A stretch of 64,000 bases of DNA from Brachybacterium vulturis (GTDB lineage: Bacteria > Actinomycetota > Actinomycetes > Actinomycetales > Dermabacteraceae), in NCBI RefSeq assembly GCF_002407185.1, contig NZ_CP023563.1:744001-808000 (forward strand). Direction: 5' to 3'. A program made the position numbers and the translations under genes. Below the pieces are notes generated by a model that saw only the letters and a list, made by a program, of their open reading frames with translations, was not told the DNA's origin and did no database searches. Shown here piece after piece: positions 53,632-63,017 of the stretch (positions are counted from its first letter, which is position 1; each line of letters opens with the position of its first letter).

Positions 53632-56600
53632 GGTCTCGTCCCCGCTGCGCAAGGCGAACCCTTTCGCCCCGAGGCATCCGAGGAAGGCACGGGGCTCACC
53701 CCCGCTGCGCGGGGCAGATGGCAGCGCAGGGCAGCGCCGCGACGTGGACCTGGGCTCATCCCCGCTATGCGGGGCAGACCAAGACGAGAACATCGTCAAC
53801 CTGACCAAGCAGGGCTCATCCCCGCTGCGCGGGGCGGACTCGAGGTTCGGGCAGGTGGCCCAGGAGCCGACGGGCTCATCCCCGCTGCGCGGGGCGGACG
53901 CCGAAGCAGAAGCCGCGAGGATGGTCGGGCCGGGCTCATCCCCGCTGCGCGGGGCGGACCATCTTGAGGGACCGCGAGAACTGTGCGACGGCGGCTCATC
54001 CCCGCTGCGCGGGGCGGACCATCTTGAGGGACCGCGAGAACTGTGCGACGGCGGCTCATCCCCGCTGCGCGGGGCGGACCATCGAGGATTGGACGCCGAC
54101 GCCGCGGCGTTGGGCTCATCCCCGCTGCGCGGGGCGGACCCGATGAAGAGATGGAGCGGTTCGCACAGATCGGGCTCATCCCCGCTGCGCGGGGCGGACT
54201 ACGCCATCCCGTCATGGGAGAAGCACCAGAAGGGCTCATCCCCGCTGCGCGGGGCGGACTCGCCGAGCTCGCGCGACGTGATCGAGGTGCCGGGCTCATC
54301 CCCGCTGCGCGGGGCGGACGTACGCCCTGCCCTACGTCGCAGGGCACAACCCGGCTCATCCCCGCTGCGCGGGGCGGACTCGAAGTTCGAGATACCTTCG
54401 TACCAGTGCCCGGGCTCATCCCCGCTGCGCGGGGCGGACCACATGCTCGGGCTGAGCGATAACGTCTCCTACGGCTCATCCCCGCTGCGCGGGGCGGACT
54501 GGCTTTCAGTCGGCCCGACATCACGCTGGAACGGCTCATCCCCGCTGCGCGGGGCGGACGGCCTCGCGGAGCTGCCCACAGAGCCGAGCGAGGGCTCATC
54601 CCCGCTGCGCGGGGCGGACCTGGGCGAGCGTGCTCGAGGAGAACACGCTCGAGGCTCATCCCCGCTGCGCGGGGCGGACTCGGTGACCCAGGTAGCGGAC
54701 GCTGCCGCGTTCGGCTCATCCCCGCTGCGCGGGGCGGACTTTCCACTTCTCAGCATCCAGGAATTCGTTTAGGGCTCATCCCCGCTGCGCGGGGCGGACC
54801 GATCCAGCACGGCGGTCAGGTCGTGGGTCAGGGGCTCATCCCCGCTGCGCGGGGCGGACTCCCTCGATCACGCCTGCGGCCGCTGGGGCTACGGCTCATC
54901 CCCGCTGCGCGGGGCGGACGGATCGATCAGCCAGAGGAGCTGGCACTTGCCGGGCTCATCCCCGCTGCGCGGGGCGGACGTCACCGATCCTGCCTACGCC
55001 GCTAAGGCGTTCGGCTCATCCCCGCTGCGCGGGGCGGACTCGTTCGCGGCGACGCCGGTGCCGTCCCAGCCGGGCTCATCCCCGCTGCGCGGGGCGGACT
55101 GGTAGACGTCATCACGCAGAGCCGCGACCTCGGGCTCATCCCCGCTGCGCGGGGCGGACTTCTCCACGCCGATCGGCCCGTCCCCCACGTAGGGCTCATC
55201 CCCGCTGCGCGGGGCGGACATCAACTGCATTAACGGCGTCGTCCCCATGGGCGGCTCATCCCCGCTGCGCGGGGCGGACCGGATCGCGTCGATGCGGAAC
55301 CGAGTGCCGGCGGGCTCATCCCCGCTGCGCGGGGCGGACGTGACCGTCCACGTCGGAACGGTACGCCCACCCGGCTCATCCCCGCTGCGCGGGGCGGACC
55401 CACTCATCAAGGTGGGGACCGAGCAGGAGTGGGGCTCATCCCCGCTGCGCGGGGCGGACACCGTCTCGACAGGGGTTGAAGTCCCGGTCTCGGGCTCATC
55501 CCCGCTGCGCGGGGCGGACGTCGACGCTCAGGTGAGCGGCGGGATCATCAACGGCTCATCCCCGCTGCGCGGGGCGGACGTTCCATCGGGGCTGTCCCGG
55601 CGCACTGGTCCCGGCTCATCCCCGCTGCGCGGGGCGGACGTCTCCCTGTCCTCGTCCATGCAGCCGGGAAGGGGCTCATCCCCGCTGCGCGGGGCGGACC
55701 AGCAGCCCGCCGCGCAGGGAATGAGAGGCAAGGGCTCATCCCCGCTGCGCGGGGCGGACGGGGAGTCGGCCATCGCGTAGCGGGGATTCCGGGGCTCATC
55801 CCCGCTGCGCGGGGCGGACACAGCCCACGCCCATTCGTCGGCGGGGATCTTCGGCTCATCCCCGCTGCGCGGGGCGGACGTCGACCACGGCGACCAGTCC
55901 GGATGATCACCCGGCTCATCCCCGCTGCGCGGGGCGGACTCGGGCGGCACCATCGAGATCAACGGGGAAACCGGCTCATCCCCGCTGCGCGGGGCGGACT
56001 CGGGCGGCACCATCGAGATCAACGGGGAAACCGGCTCATCCCCGCTGCGCGGGGCGGACGCTTGCACGTCCTCCGACTCGACGCCGGCGCGCGGCTCATC
56101 CCCGCTGCGCGGGGCGGACTGGACCTGTTCAGCCCTCCGGAAGCCCCCGGCAGGCTCATCCCCGCTGCGCGGGGCGGACGGCGACCAGGTCGGCCCCGAC
56201 TCCCGCGGCCTCGGCTCATCCCCGCTGCGCGGGGCGGACGGCCGCCGAACTACCGCCAAGGGTGCCGTGGTGGGCTCATCCCCGCTGCGCGGGGCGGACT
56301 GTACTCGATCTGGATGCAGCCGTCGTTGTTCGGGCTCATCCCCGCTGCGCGGGGCGGACTGCATGGTGGTGTTGGCGAGAACGTCGTACAGGGGCTCATC
56401 CCCGCTGCGCGGGGCGGACCCGTCCCCGTACGTACAGCTCTCCGGGCCGGAGGGCTCATCCCCGCTGCGCGGGGCGGACCCCCACGCCCGCACTGCATGC
56501 CCGGACGGGACGGGCTCATCCCCGCTGCGCGGGGCGGACGCGATCGCATGTTCGCGGACATGAACCTCACGGGGCTCATCCCCGCTGCGCGGGGCGGACC

Positions 56601-58399
56601 TGGGAGCGCCCGTCGCCGACTACGGAGCAGAGGGCTCATCCCCGCTGCGCGGGGCGGACCTGGAAGGGGAAGCAGCGGTGCTCAATGCTCCGGGCTCATC
56701 CCCGCTGCGCGGGGCGGACGCTGGCCGCACTCTCCGCGTTTGCGACGGGTGGGGCTCATCCCCGCTGCGCGGGGCGGACCGGCAACGTACGCCCCCGATG
56801 GCGGGTTCGCGGGGCTCATCCCCGCTGCGCGGGGCGGACCCCCCAAATATGGGTGCGGTCAGAGCTGTCCGGGGCTCATCCCCGCTGCGCGGGGCGGACG
56901 CGGTCCGGTCTGCTCGTGAGCAGGTCGCACAGGGCTCATCCCCGCTGCGCGGGGCGGACCAGGCGGACTCTCGCGGGGCGGTGCGCATCCCGGGCTCATC
57001 CCCGCTGCGCGGGGCGGACGCGGGCTGGCAGGGCACCGTCGAGCGTAAGTGGGGCTCATCCCCGCTGCGCGGGGCGGACCGGCCGAGGGAGTCGCGGGCA
57101 CTGCTGCCGTGGGGCTCATCCCCGCTGCGCGGGGCGGACTGGACCGGAGATCGGGCCATGACGCAGCGGACGGGCTCATCCCCGCTGCGCGGGGCGGACC
57201 CGTGGACGCTCCCCGCAGGGTTCCGGCCCGGAGGCTCATCCCCGCTGCGCGGGGCGGACACGAGCCTGCTCGCCCAGGACCTGCACAACAGGGGCTCATC
57301 CCCGCTGCGCGGGGCGGACGCGGACGAGATGACCACGTTGCAGTATCAGGACGGCTCATCCCTGCTGCGCGGGGCGGACCCGAACTGGTGGCGGTCGCTG
57401 TAGGTCTCGGGCGGCTCATCCCCGCTGCGCGGGGCGGACCGGACCACGCCGACCAGATCGCCCGTGGGCTCAGGCTCATCCCCGCTGCGCGGGGCGGACT
57501 AATGGCAGACGAGCCCGCGAATCCGAGACCAGGGCTCATCCCCGCTGCGCGGGGCGGACGGGCACGGTGGGGCGCTCCGAGTTGGGTACCGGGGCTCATC
57601 CCCGCTGCGCGGGGCGGACTCATCTGGGCGCGCTCACTGAGGTGGCGGATGCGGCTCATCCCCGCTGCGCGGGGCGGACGCACGGCGTCTGGCCTCGGGA
57701 AGGTTGGGAAGGGGCTCATCCCCGCTGCGCGGGGCGGACGTGGCGCGCTCCCATGACCCGAACGCGGCCTTCGGCTCATCCCCGCTGCGCGGGGCGGACG
57801 CTGATCTTGCCGGTGTTGTTCATCGTCGGTTCGGCTCATCCCCGCTGCGCGGGGCGGACGTGCTCGGGTGCTGCATGAGGGTGAGCGCCGTCGGCTCATC
57901 CCCGCTGCGCGGGGCGGACGAGTCCGCGACAGCGCCGAGGATGTTCGAGCCGGGCTCATCCCCGCTGCGCGGGGCGGACTTGGTGTCCGCGATGTGACTG
58001 CGACGTACGTTGGGCTCATCCCCGCTGCGCGGGGCGGACTCCGCTGTCTACCCCCGATGTGTCCCCGGCCCGGGCTCATCCCCGCTGCGCGGGGCGGACA
58101 ATCGACCTCAACCGCCCCCTCTCGCCAAGCTGGGCTCATCCCCGCTGCGCGGGGCGGACGTCGACACTGGCAACAACAGGCGTGCCGAGCACGGCTCATC
58201 CCCGCTGCGCGGGGCGGACCCTGCACCGCCCTGCCCCTGTGCCACCCGCGAGGGCTCATCCCCGCTGCGCGGGGCGGACTGATCAGCGACCTGGGGGGCG
58301 CGCCTCGTGAGGGGCTCATCCCCGCTGCGCGGGGCGGACGTGCAGGGCGTGCACCGGCTGGACACGGACTGGGGCTCATCCCCGCTGCGCGGGGCGGAC
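53632..58399 (-). CRISPR. Type I-E CRISPR array, 80 repeats / 79 spacers, exact 60-base period
   Basis: Every unit is 60 bases: a 28-base repeat (27 conserved plus one variable base) and a 32-base spacer. In crRNA (minus) sense the repeat starts GTCCG, has stem CCCCGC, loop GCA, stem GCGGGG, and ends ATGAGCC plus a variable base that forms the last base of the expected 8-base 5' handle. First repeat (leader side) is at 58373-58399; the last three (from 53633, 53693, 53753) carry substitutions, marking the trailer end. One internal repeat (57353-57379) has a stem change at 57363. Spacer duplicates are adjacent at about 53960-54052 and 55940-56032. Long ORFs through the array arise because 60 is 20 codons; they are not genes. 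Confidence 0.98.
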
Positions 58400-58497
58400 C
58401 CTCAACGACCTGCTTAAATGCTACGAAAAGGCCACTGGCGGGTACAACTTCGAGCCAGCAGGGGCTTGACGGACTTTACCTTTGGTCCCTTCGACCC
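58400..58497 (-). promoter_or_regulatory. CRISPR leader with candidate pre-crRNA promoter
   Basis: 98 bases between the first repeat and cas2 stop. In minus sense, TTGTAC (58447-58442) and TAGCAT (58423-58418) are separated by 18 bases, placing the start near 58411, a dozen bases before the first repeat. The leader end reads GCAGGTCGTTGAG just before the repeat, with an AT-richer patch at 58414-58429. Confidence 0.5.
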
Positions 58498-58842
58498 TCA
58501 GCGAGGCCGCCGTGCGCGGCGCATGGCTCGCGCGGTACTCCACCCCGTCTTGCGCGCAGGAGTCGCCGGGGCGGAAGGCCGCAGCATCAGTAGGACACCA
58601 TCGTGGTTCGTGGGAACCCAGTCGTGGTTGTGCACACGGAACTCGAGACCCTGTTCGGTATCGGCCGAGTACACGAGAATTGCTTTTCCGTCCTTGCAAA
58701 GCTCGATGGTGCGGAGCCACAGCTCATCCCGGACTCTCGCTGAGGGGCGTCCCACGAACACACCGGGAGTGATTTCCATCAACCATTTGGTGAGATCCCC
58801 GCGGAGACCTGCGGGACAAGCCGTCAGGACCAGGGTCATCAT
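58498..58842 (-). CDS. cas2: CRISPR-associated endoribonuclease-family protein Cas2 (type I-E)
   Basis: 114 residues: MMTLVLTACPAGLRGDLTKWLMEITPGVFVGR is the type I-E CasE-locus Cas2 N-terminus (no catalytic Asp requirement), with DWVPTNHDGVLLMLRP near the end. The ATG 58842 overlaps the cas1 stop (ATGA), which selects it over the longer reading from 58902. It pairs with Cas1 for spacer integration. C-terminus is Arg-rich. Confidence 0.95.
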   Translation of the reverse strand: MMTLVLTACPAGLRGDLTKWLMEITPGVFVGRPSARVRDELWLRTIELCKDGKAILVYSADTEQGLEFRVHNHDWVPTNHDGVLLMLRPSAPATPARKTGWSTARAMRRARRPR

Positions 58843-59780
58843 GCAGGGACTCCGTGGCCGTCCCAGTTGGTCCCTGTGGGAAAGGCTTCCAGCTCGCTCC
58901 ACAGGAGCAGATCGCCGAAGTCCGGCTCGAGATCGTCCTCCAAGCCCATCAGGTGGTGGATGTCGGCGACGACGCGGCGGATCAATTTTGTCTCGACGAT
59001 GCGGTCGCGGACCATCCGGCGGACCTCGTTGGCAGGATTGACCGCATCGGATGCGACAGCATCGAATGCCGCGGGAATCGAGATCTCAGCCTTGTAGAGA
59101 TCCGCGATGTCGTACACGAAGGAGCGGTCGGTGCCCGAGTGCACGACGCCGAGGGCCGGTACGCCGCCGAGGCTGCAGATCACGGCGTGGACGACGCCGT
59201 AGAGCGCCGCGTTCGCGCCGGTGAGCGCTCGGTTGATGTCATCGCCTGCCTCGAAATCATCGGGAGAGTACGAGCGACGCGACCAGTCCGCGCCTGTTCG
59301 GGCGGACTCGACGGCATAGACGCGCTTCATGCGCGCGCCTTCACGGCCCCGGAGCTGATGCATCGAGAGCGTCGCGAAGTCCTCGCCGGGGAAGCGCATC
59401 TCATACATCGCACGGGCGCAGCGCAGGCGGGACCGCTGATTCGTCACGATCCGTGCCTGCGCCTCTGCCATCCTTGCGGACTTCGCCAACGGACGGCCGT
59501 GTGCGTAGTAGCGCACGCCCGCCTCACCCACCCAGGCCACCGAGACGCCGCAGTCGCCGATCACCGCCATCGCCGAGTGCGTGATGCGGGTCCCCGGGCC
59601 GAGCAGGAGCACGGCCAGCGACGCGGCTGGAACGTGCACGACACCGCGCTGATCGGTGAGGGTCAGCGCGTTGGCGCTGCGGTGCACGGTGCAGTGCTCC
59701 GCATACAGGAACGAGATCCTGTCCGAGACCCGTGCAAGCTCCACCCGCTCGGGTGGCGGTGAGCCAGCTCTGCTGTCCAT
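58839..59780 (-). CDS. cas1: CRISPR-associated endonuclease Cas1 (type I-E)
   Basis: 313 residues. Metal ligands Glu147 (LRGREGARMKRVY), His214 (GVVHSGTDRS), Asp224 and Asp227 (FVYDIADLYK) correspond to E. coli Glu141, His208, Asp218 and Asp221. Normal I-E length. Forms the Cas1-Cas2 integrase that adds spacers at the leader-proximal repeat. Starts one base after cas6e stop. Confidence 0.97.
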   Translation of the reverse strand: MDSRAGSPPPERVELARVSDRISFLYAEHCTVHRSANALTLTDQRGVVHVPAASLAVLLLGPGTRITHSAMAVIGDCGVSVAWVGEAGVRYYAHGRPLAKSARMAEAQARIVTNQRSRLRCARAMYEMRFPGEDFATLSMHQLRGREGARMKRVYAVESARTGADWSRRSYSPDDFEAGDDINRALTGANAALYGVVHAVICSLGGVPALGVVHSGTDRSFVYDIADLYKAEISIPAAFDAVASDAVNPANEVRRMVRDRIVETKLIRRVVADIHHLMGLEDDLEPDFGDLLLWSELEAFPTGTNWDGHGVPA

Positions 59781-59781
59781 G

Positions 59782-60468
59782 TCAGCCGCCGATCCGCGCC
59801 AGGGTGACCAGGCCGCAACCGTAGGCCTTGCCGCGCCCGAGCCCCCGAGCCAGGGTCTCCCGGAACAGATCGGCGTCGGTGACTCTCAGTGTTCCCTCGA
59901 AGCGAGCGGTGCGGAGGGTGACGCGGCCTCGACTCTCGCCGTGCGGGTCTCGGTGGTCGAACGACATGTCGGACCTCCTGTCGACCAGCAGGTCGGGACG
60001 TTCATCGCCGTTCTCGTCGGCACAGGTGCGGATCTCGAATCCATGGCGCGGAGCTTTCTCCACGAGCCAGCGGGTCTGCTGCTCGGGCGTCACGTGGGGG
60101 ACGACCCGCCCTCGCTTGGCGCCGTCCGCGGGCAGGCTGCGGACCGGGTTCGCGGTGAGGCGGAACGCTCTCTCGTGACCGACTCGCAGGCTGTCCAGCA
60201 GGGGCCGGTAGTCCGCCGACTCACCTGGGCGCGAGGGCCATCCCGCCTGCTCGACGACGACCGTCGGATCGATTCCTACCGGTCCCACGATGTAGAGCAC
60301 ATGGTCGTGATCGTTCCGGTCCACGCGCCACAGGATGCGAGAGGAGGCGTCGTCCAGGTCGGACGGGAAGCAGGACCGGACTGCGGCATGCATCGCCTGG
60401 GGATTCGTGAGGAGCTTGCGCCCGCCCCGCTTCTGCGGGTTCAGCAGGATCCTGGTGAACGTTGTCAT
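59782..60468 (-). CDS. cas6e: Cas6e crRNA-processing endoribonuclease (CasE)
   Basis: 228 residues. N-terminus TFTRILLNPQKRGGRKLLTNPQAMHAAVRSCF with His27 at the catalytic position, and the glycine-rich RNA loop RGLGRGKAYGCGLVTLA near the C-terminus, as in Cas6e. It cleaves the repeat hairpin 3' of its stem to leave an 8-base handle (here ATGAGCC plus a variable base). Starts inside cas5e end (ATGA). Confidence 0.95.
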   Translation of the reverse strand: MTTFTRILLNPQKRGGRKLLTNPQAMHAAVRSCFPSDLDDASSRILWRVDRNDHDHVLYIVGPVGIDPTVVVEQAGWPSRPGESADYRPLLDSLRVGHERAFRLTANPVRSLPADGAKRGRVVPHVTPEQQTRWLVEKAPRHGFEIRTCADENGDERPDLLVDRRSDMSFDHRDPHGESRGRVTLRTARFEGTLRVTDADLFRETLARGLGRGKAYGCGLVTLARIGG

Positions 60469-61169
60469 GCCGAGATGACCTCCTCGAAGAACGGGTCGGC
60501 CTTCCGCTTGCCGAGAGGATTCTCAACGGTTGCTCCCTCGGCATCCTGGACGACATCCCGCCACCCGTAGCGGCGGTGGGTCTGGTCGAACGAGAGAGGT
60601 ACGTCCTGCCGAGGATCGCCGATCTCGCCGGGCAGGGCGTCACGGAAGATAGGAAGAGTGAGCTGCTGGGGCCTGGTGCGCCGGTGGAACTCAGACGCGA
60701 ACCACCGCTCCGACCGGAGCACGTCGACGGCGTCACCGTCATGGACTTCTTGGAGCAGGTCCGCGTTCGCGGGGCAGGAACGGCGGCCCAGGAACAGAGG
60801 GAACCGGGGCGAGTGCAGGGACTGGGTGATTCCGTCCAGGAGCTCACGATCCGGAGATTCGACGGCGGCCAGGAAAACGGCATCGCTCAGGTAGTACCTG
60901 CTGACCAACGATGTGCTGCCACCGGTCTGCCACCGCTGGGCGGTCTGGTAGTCGTGAAGCAGCGATCCGGGCTGATCCACGCGGACGGCGAAGCGCAGTC
61001 GCGCGAGGTCCTCGATCGGAGCGCTCCTTCGTCGACCCTCTGCCGCTGCGAGCAGTCCGACGACACCGGACTTGGTGGGGTACGAAGCGGTGGTGCGGTC
61101 ACGGTATCGACTCGTGTGGCCCCACGACTGCATCGGCCCCTTGAGCAGCAGGAGCAGAGTGGCACTCAC
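60465..61169 (-). CDS. cas5e: Cas5e (CasD), Cascade handle-binding subunit
   Basis: 234 residues. Starts with TLLLLLKGPMQSWGHTSRYRDR (Cas5e conserved), TTASYPTKSGVVGLLAAAEG and ends with FFEEVISA. It caps the crRNA 5' handle in Cascade. Overlaps cas7e and cas6e by four bases. Confidence 0.95.
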   Translation of the reverse strand: MSATLLLLLKGPMQSWGHTSRYRDRTTASYPTKSGVVGLLAAAEGRRRSAPIEDLARLRFAVRVDQPGSLLHDYQTAQRWQTGGSTSLVSRYYLSDAVFLAAVESPDRELLDGITQSLHSPRFPLFLGRRSCPANADLLQEVHDGDAVDVLRSERWFASEFHRRTRPQQLTLPIFRDALPGEIGDPRQDVPLSFDQTHRRYGWRDVVQDAEGATVENPLGKRKADPFFEEVISA

Positions 61170-62296
61170 GCCGGGTCCTCAGCGGTGAGCTCGCTCCGGA
61201 GCTGATCGGCGAGGGCGGGGAGAGTCGTGACCGTGGCGAACTCGGTGAACGGCTCGGTGAGGGCGCCGAGACCGATCGCGAAGCTCGCCACTGGGACGAA
61301 CCCGTAGTTGCTCTCGAGCTGCTTCGCCTCGGAAGCCAGCAGCTGGGCACCGGCTTCCCGCCTGCTCACGCCATCCGCCGCGCGCACCGGGCTCTCGAAG
61401 GCGTTCACGAGAGAGAGCGATCGGGTATCGCGGATCGTGAGGTACACCAGCTCCGGCACCGTGTTGTGCGCGTAGCTGTTCTGCTTCCCGCTCGGCAGCG
61501 ACGTGATGAAGGAGTTCACGAACGCCGTGGTCGCCTCCACCGCGGCGTTCGCATCGCCGAGGTTCTCCTGCAGGGAGCGGAGGTCGACGGTCGCGAAGCG
61601 GTAGAGGGTCGAGGACGTCATCTGCATCGTCCCGATCATGCCCGCGCCGGTCTCCTCCTTGTCCTCGACGATGTCGTCGACCGCTGTGTAGTAGTCGAAC
61701 TCGGGTTCGGACTCGTGGATTCCGATGGCGTGGGCTACCTGCACCGAGGCGTCGACGTTGTAGTCGGGCGCGTCGGCGACCATGCGGCCGAACATGGCGA
61801 TGTCGATGCTGTGGGCGTCGTCGAGGAGGGCTCGGGCTTCCTTCTTGGACGGCTTGGCACCGTCGGTCTCGACGAGCTTCCGAGCCGCGTTGTCGATCTG
61901 GCGGGGGCTCAAGAAGAGCAGATATCCGGTCTCCGCACCCCGCTTCTCCTCACCCTCACGGACCTTCGCCTCGGTGAGCTTGATCCCGGCGCCGGTGAAG
62001 AGGTTCATTGCCGCGGCGTCAGCGCGCTCGCGGTCCCACATCGCGTCGTCGCCCTTCGTGAGCTCCTGGACCCGGTCGGCGACGAGATCCGCGACCCGCT
62101 TGGTGCGGAAGCCGACATGGTCGGCACCGAGCGTTTTCTCGAAGTCGCGGCGGATCGCGCGCTTCCAGGACTGCGAGGAGACCCGATGTCGAGGCACTCC
62201 GCCGAAGACGGCACTCTTCGGTGCGCCGGTGTCGTCGCGGTTGATGTTGCTCGGGGGCAGGGTGTGCAGGGCGTGGATGTCGAGGACCAGGGACAT
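61166..62296 (-). CDS. cas7e: Cas7e (CasC/Cse4), Cascade backbone
   Basis: 376 residues from ATG 62296, which has GGAAGGA seven bases upstream; the longer frame to 62518 is not the gene. N-terminus MSLVLDIHALHTLPPSNINRDDTGAPKSAVFGGV is Cas7e-typical, followed by RVSSQSWKRAIRRDF; the thumb region (DYNVDASVQVAHAIG) and GKQNSYAHNTVPELVYLTIRD are present. Six copies coat the crRNA spacer. Confidence 0.97.
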   Translation of the reverse strand: MSLVLDIHALHTLPPSNINRDDTGAPKSAVFGGVPRHRVSSQSWKRAIRRDFEKTLGADHVGFRTKRVADLVADRVQELTKGDDAMWDRERADAAAMNLFTGAGIKLTEAKVREGEEKRGAETGYLLFLSPRQIDNAARKLVETDGAKPSKKEARALLDDAHSIDIAMFGRMVADAPDYNVDASVQVAHAIGIHESEPEFDYYTAVDDIVEDKEETGAGMIGTMQMTSSTLYRFATVDLRSLQENLGDANAAVEATTAFVNSFITSLPSGKQNSYAHNTVPELVYLTIRDTRSLSLVNAFESPVRAADGVSRREAGAQLLASEAKQLESNYGFVPVASFAIGLGALTEPFTEFATVTTLPALADQLRSELTAEDPA

Positions 62297-62354
62297 GGTG
62301 GGTTCCTTCCGGTGTGTGCTGAGCGAGCGTTCGTTCGGTGAGTGGACGGAGGAG

Positions 62355-63017
62355 TCAGGCGGTGCTTGTGGCGACGGTTTCGGGGGCGTCGGCCGTCTCC
62401 CTGCGGGGCGTGGTCGCGAAGTCGCGCGCCCAGCGCAGGAGGACCCCTGAGCGGTACCGCCCGGAGAGCGTGCGCAGATCGCGGGCGAGGAGGCCGTAGT
62501 CGAGGCCGATCCCGTCACTGCGCAGCAGAGTGATGAGCGAGCGGGCGTGCGTGAGTCGGGAGCGTTCGTGCCGTGCGCTGAGCAGCGCGTCGAAGCGGGG
62601 TTTCAGCGAGCCGCTGTCCGACCGGAGGCGGAGCATCCCCATGGCAGTCCCGAAGCTCCTCCTCCGCACGTGGGCCGGTGCTGCCGCGGACTGCATGTGC
62701 AGCGCGAACAGGGTCATCGCGTCGAAGGCGGCGCTCTCGCTGGGGGACGGAGCATCCTGCGAGCCCAGATCATCGAGCGCGAGGCCCGGGTCGAGGGAGT
62801 CGAGCACCTCTTGCATCGTGAGCGGGTGCTGGAGAGCGGTGAATCCAGCACTGCGTCTGAGCACGGCGAGCCGGCCGCGCGCCATGGTCTGCTGGGAGAC
62901 CCCGCGCTCTCCGAGATACTGCGACTGCAGCGTCGCCGCAGACGAGCCGACTGCGTGCTGCAGCGTGACGGGAGTGGCCGGCGCGGCCTGGGGCTCGGGT
63001 GCGCTGTGATCATTCAT
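62355..63017 (-). CDS. cse2: Cse2 / Cas11e (CasB), Cascade small subunit
   Basis: 220 residues, mostly alpha-helical. RGRLAVLRRSAGF, MTLFALHMQS and HVRRRSFGTAMGMLRLRSDSGS are the usual I-E Cse2 pattern, and the LLRSDGIGLDYGLLARDLRTL helix follows. It overlaps cas8e by eight bases. Confidence 0.93.
   Translation of the reverse strand: MNDHSAPEPQAAPATPVTLQHAVGSSAATLQSQYLGERGVSQQTMARGRLAVLRRSAGFTALQHPLTMQEVLDSLDPGLALDDLGSQDAPSPSESAAFDAMTLFALHMQSAAAPAHVRRRSFGTAMGMLRLRSDSGSLKPRFDALLSARHERSRLTHARSLITLLRSDGIGLDYGLLARDLRTLSGRYRSGVLLRWARDFATTPRRETADAPETVATSTA

Noticed and set aside
53630..58379. Long open frames through the CRISPR array on both strands (up to about 500 codons, repeating units such as SSPLRGAD or PPRAAGMS).
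   Set aside because: The 60-base period equals 20 codons and the GC-rich repeat has no stops, so open frames are forced. Spacer parts show no conserved protein pattern.
58854..62341. Plus-strand frames opposite the cas genes.
   Set aside because: They mirror the well-supported cas1, cas6e and cas7e genes on the minus strand; composition is Arg/Val/Gly-rich shadow sequence with no family motifs.
61166..62518. Longer cas7e start at 62518.
   Set aside because: The extra 74 residues are Pro/Ser/Arg-rich and overlap the end of cse2; ATG 62296 has a good RBS and the family N-terminus.
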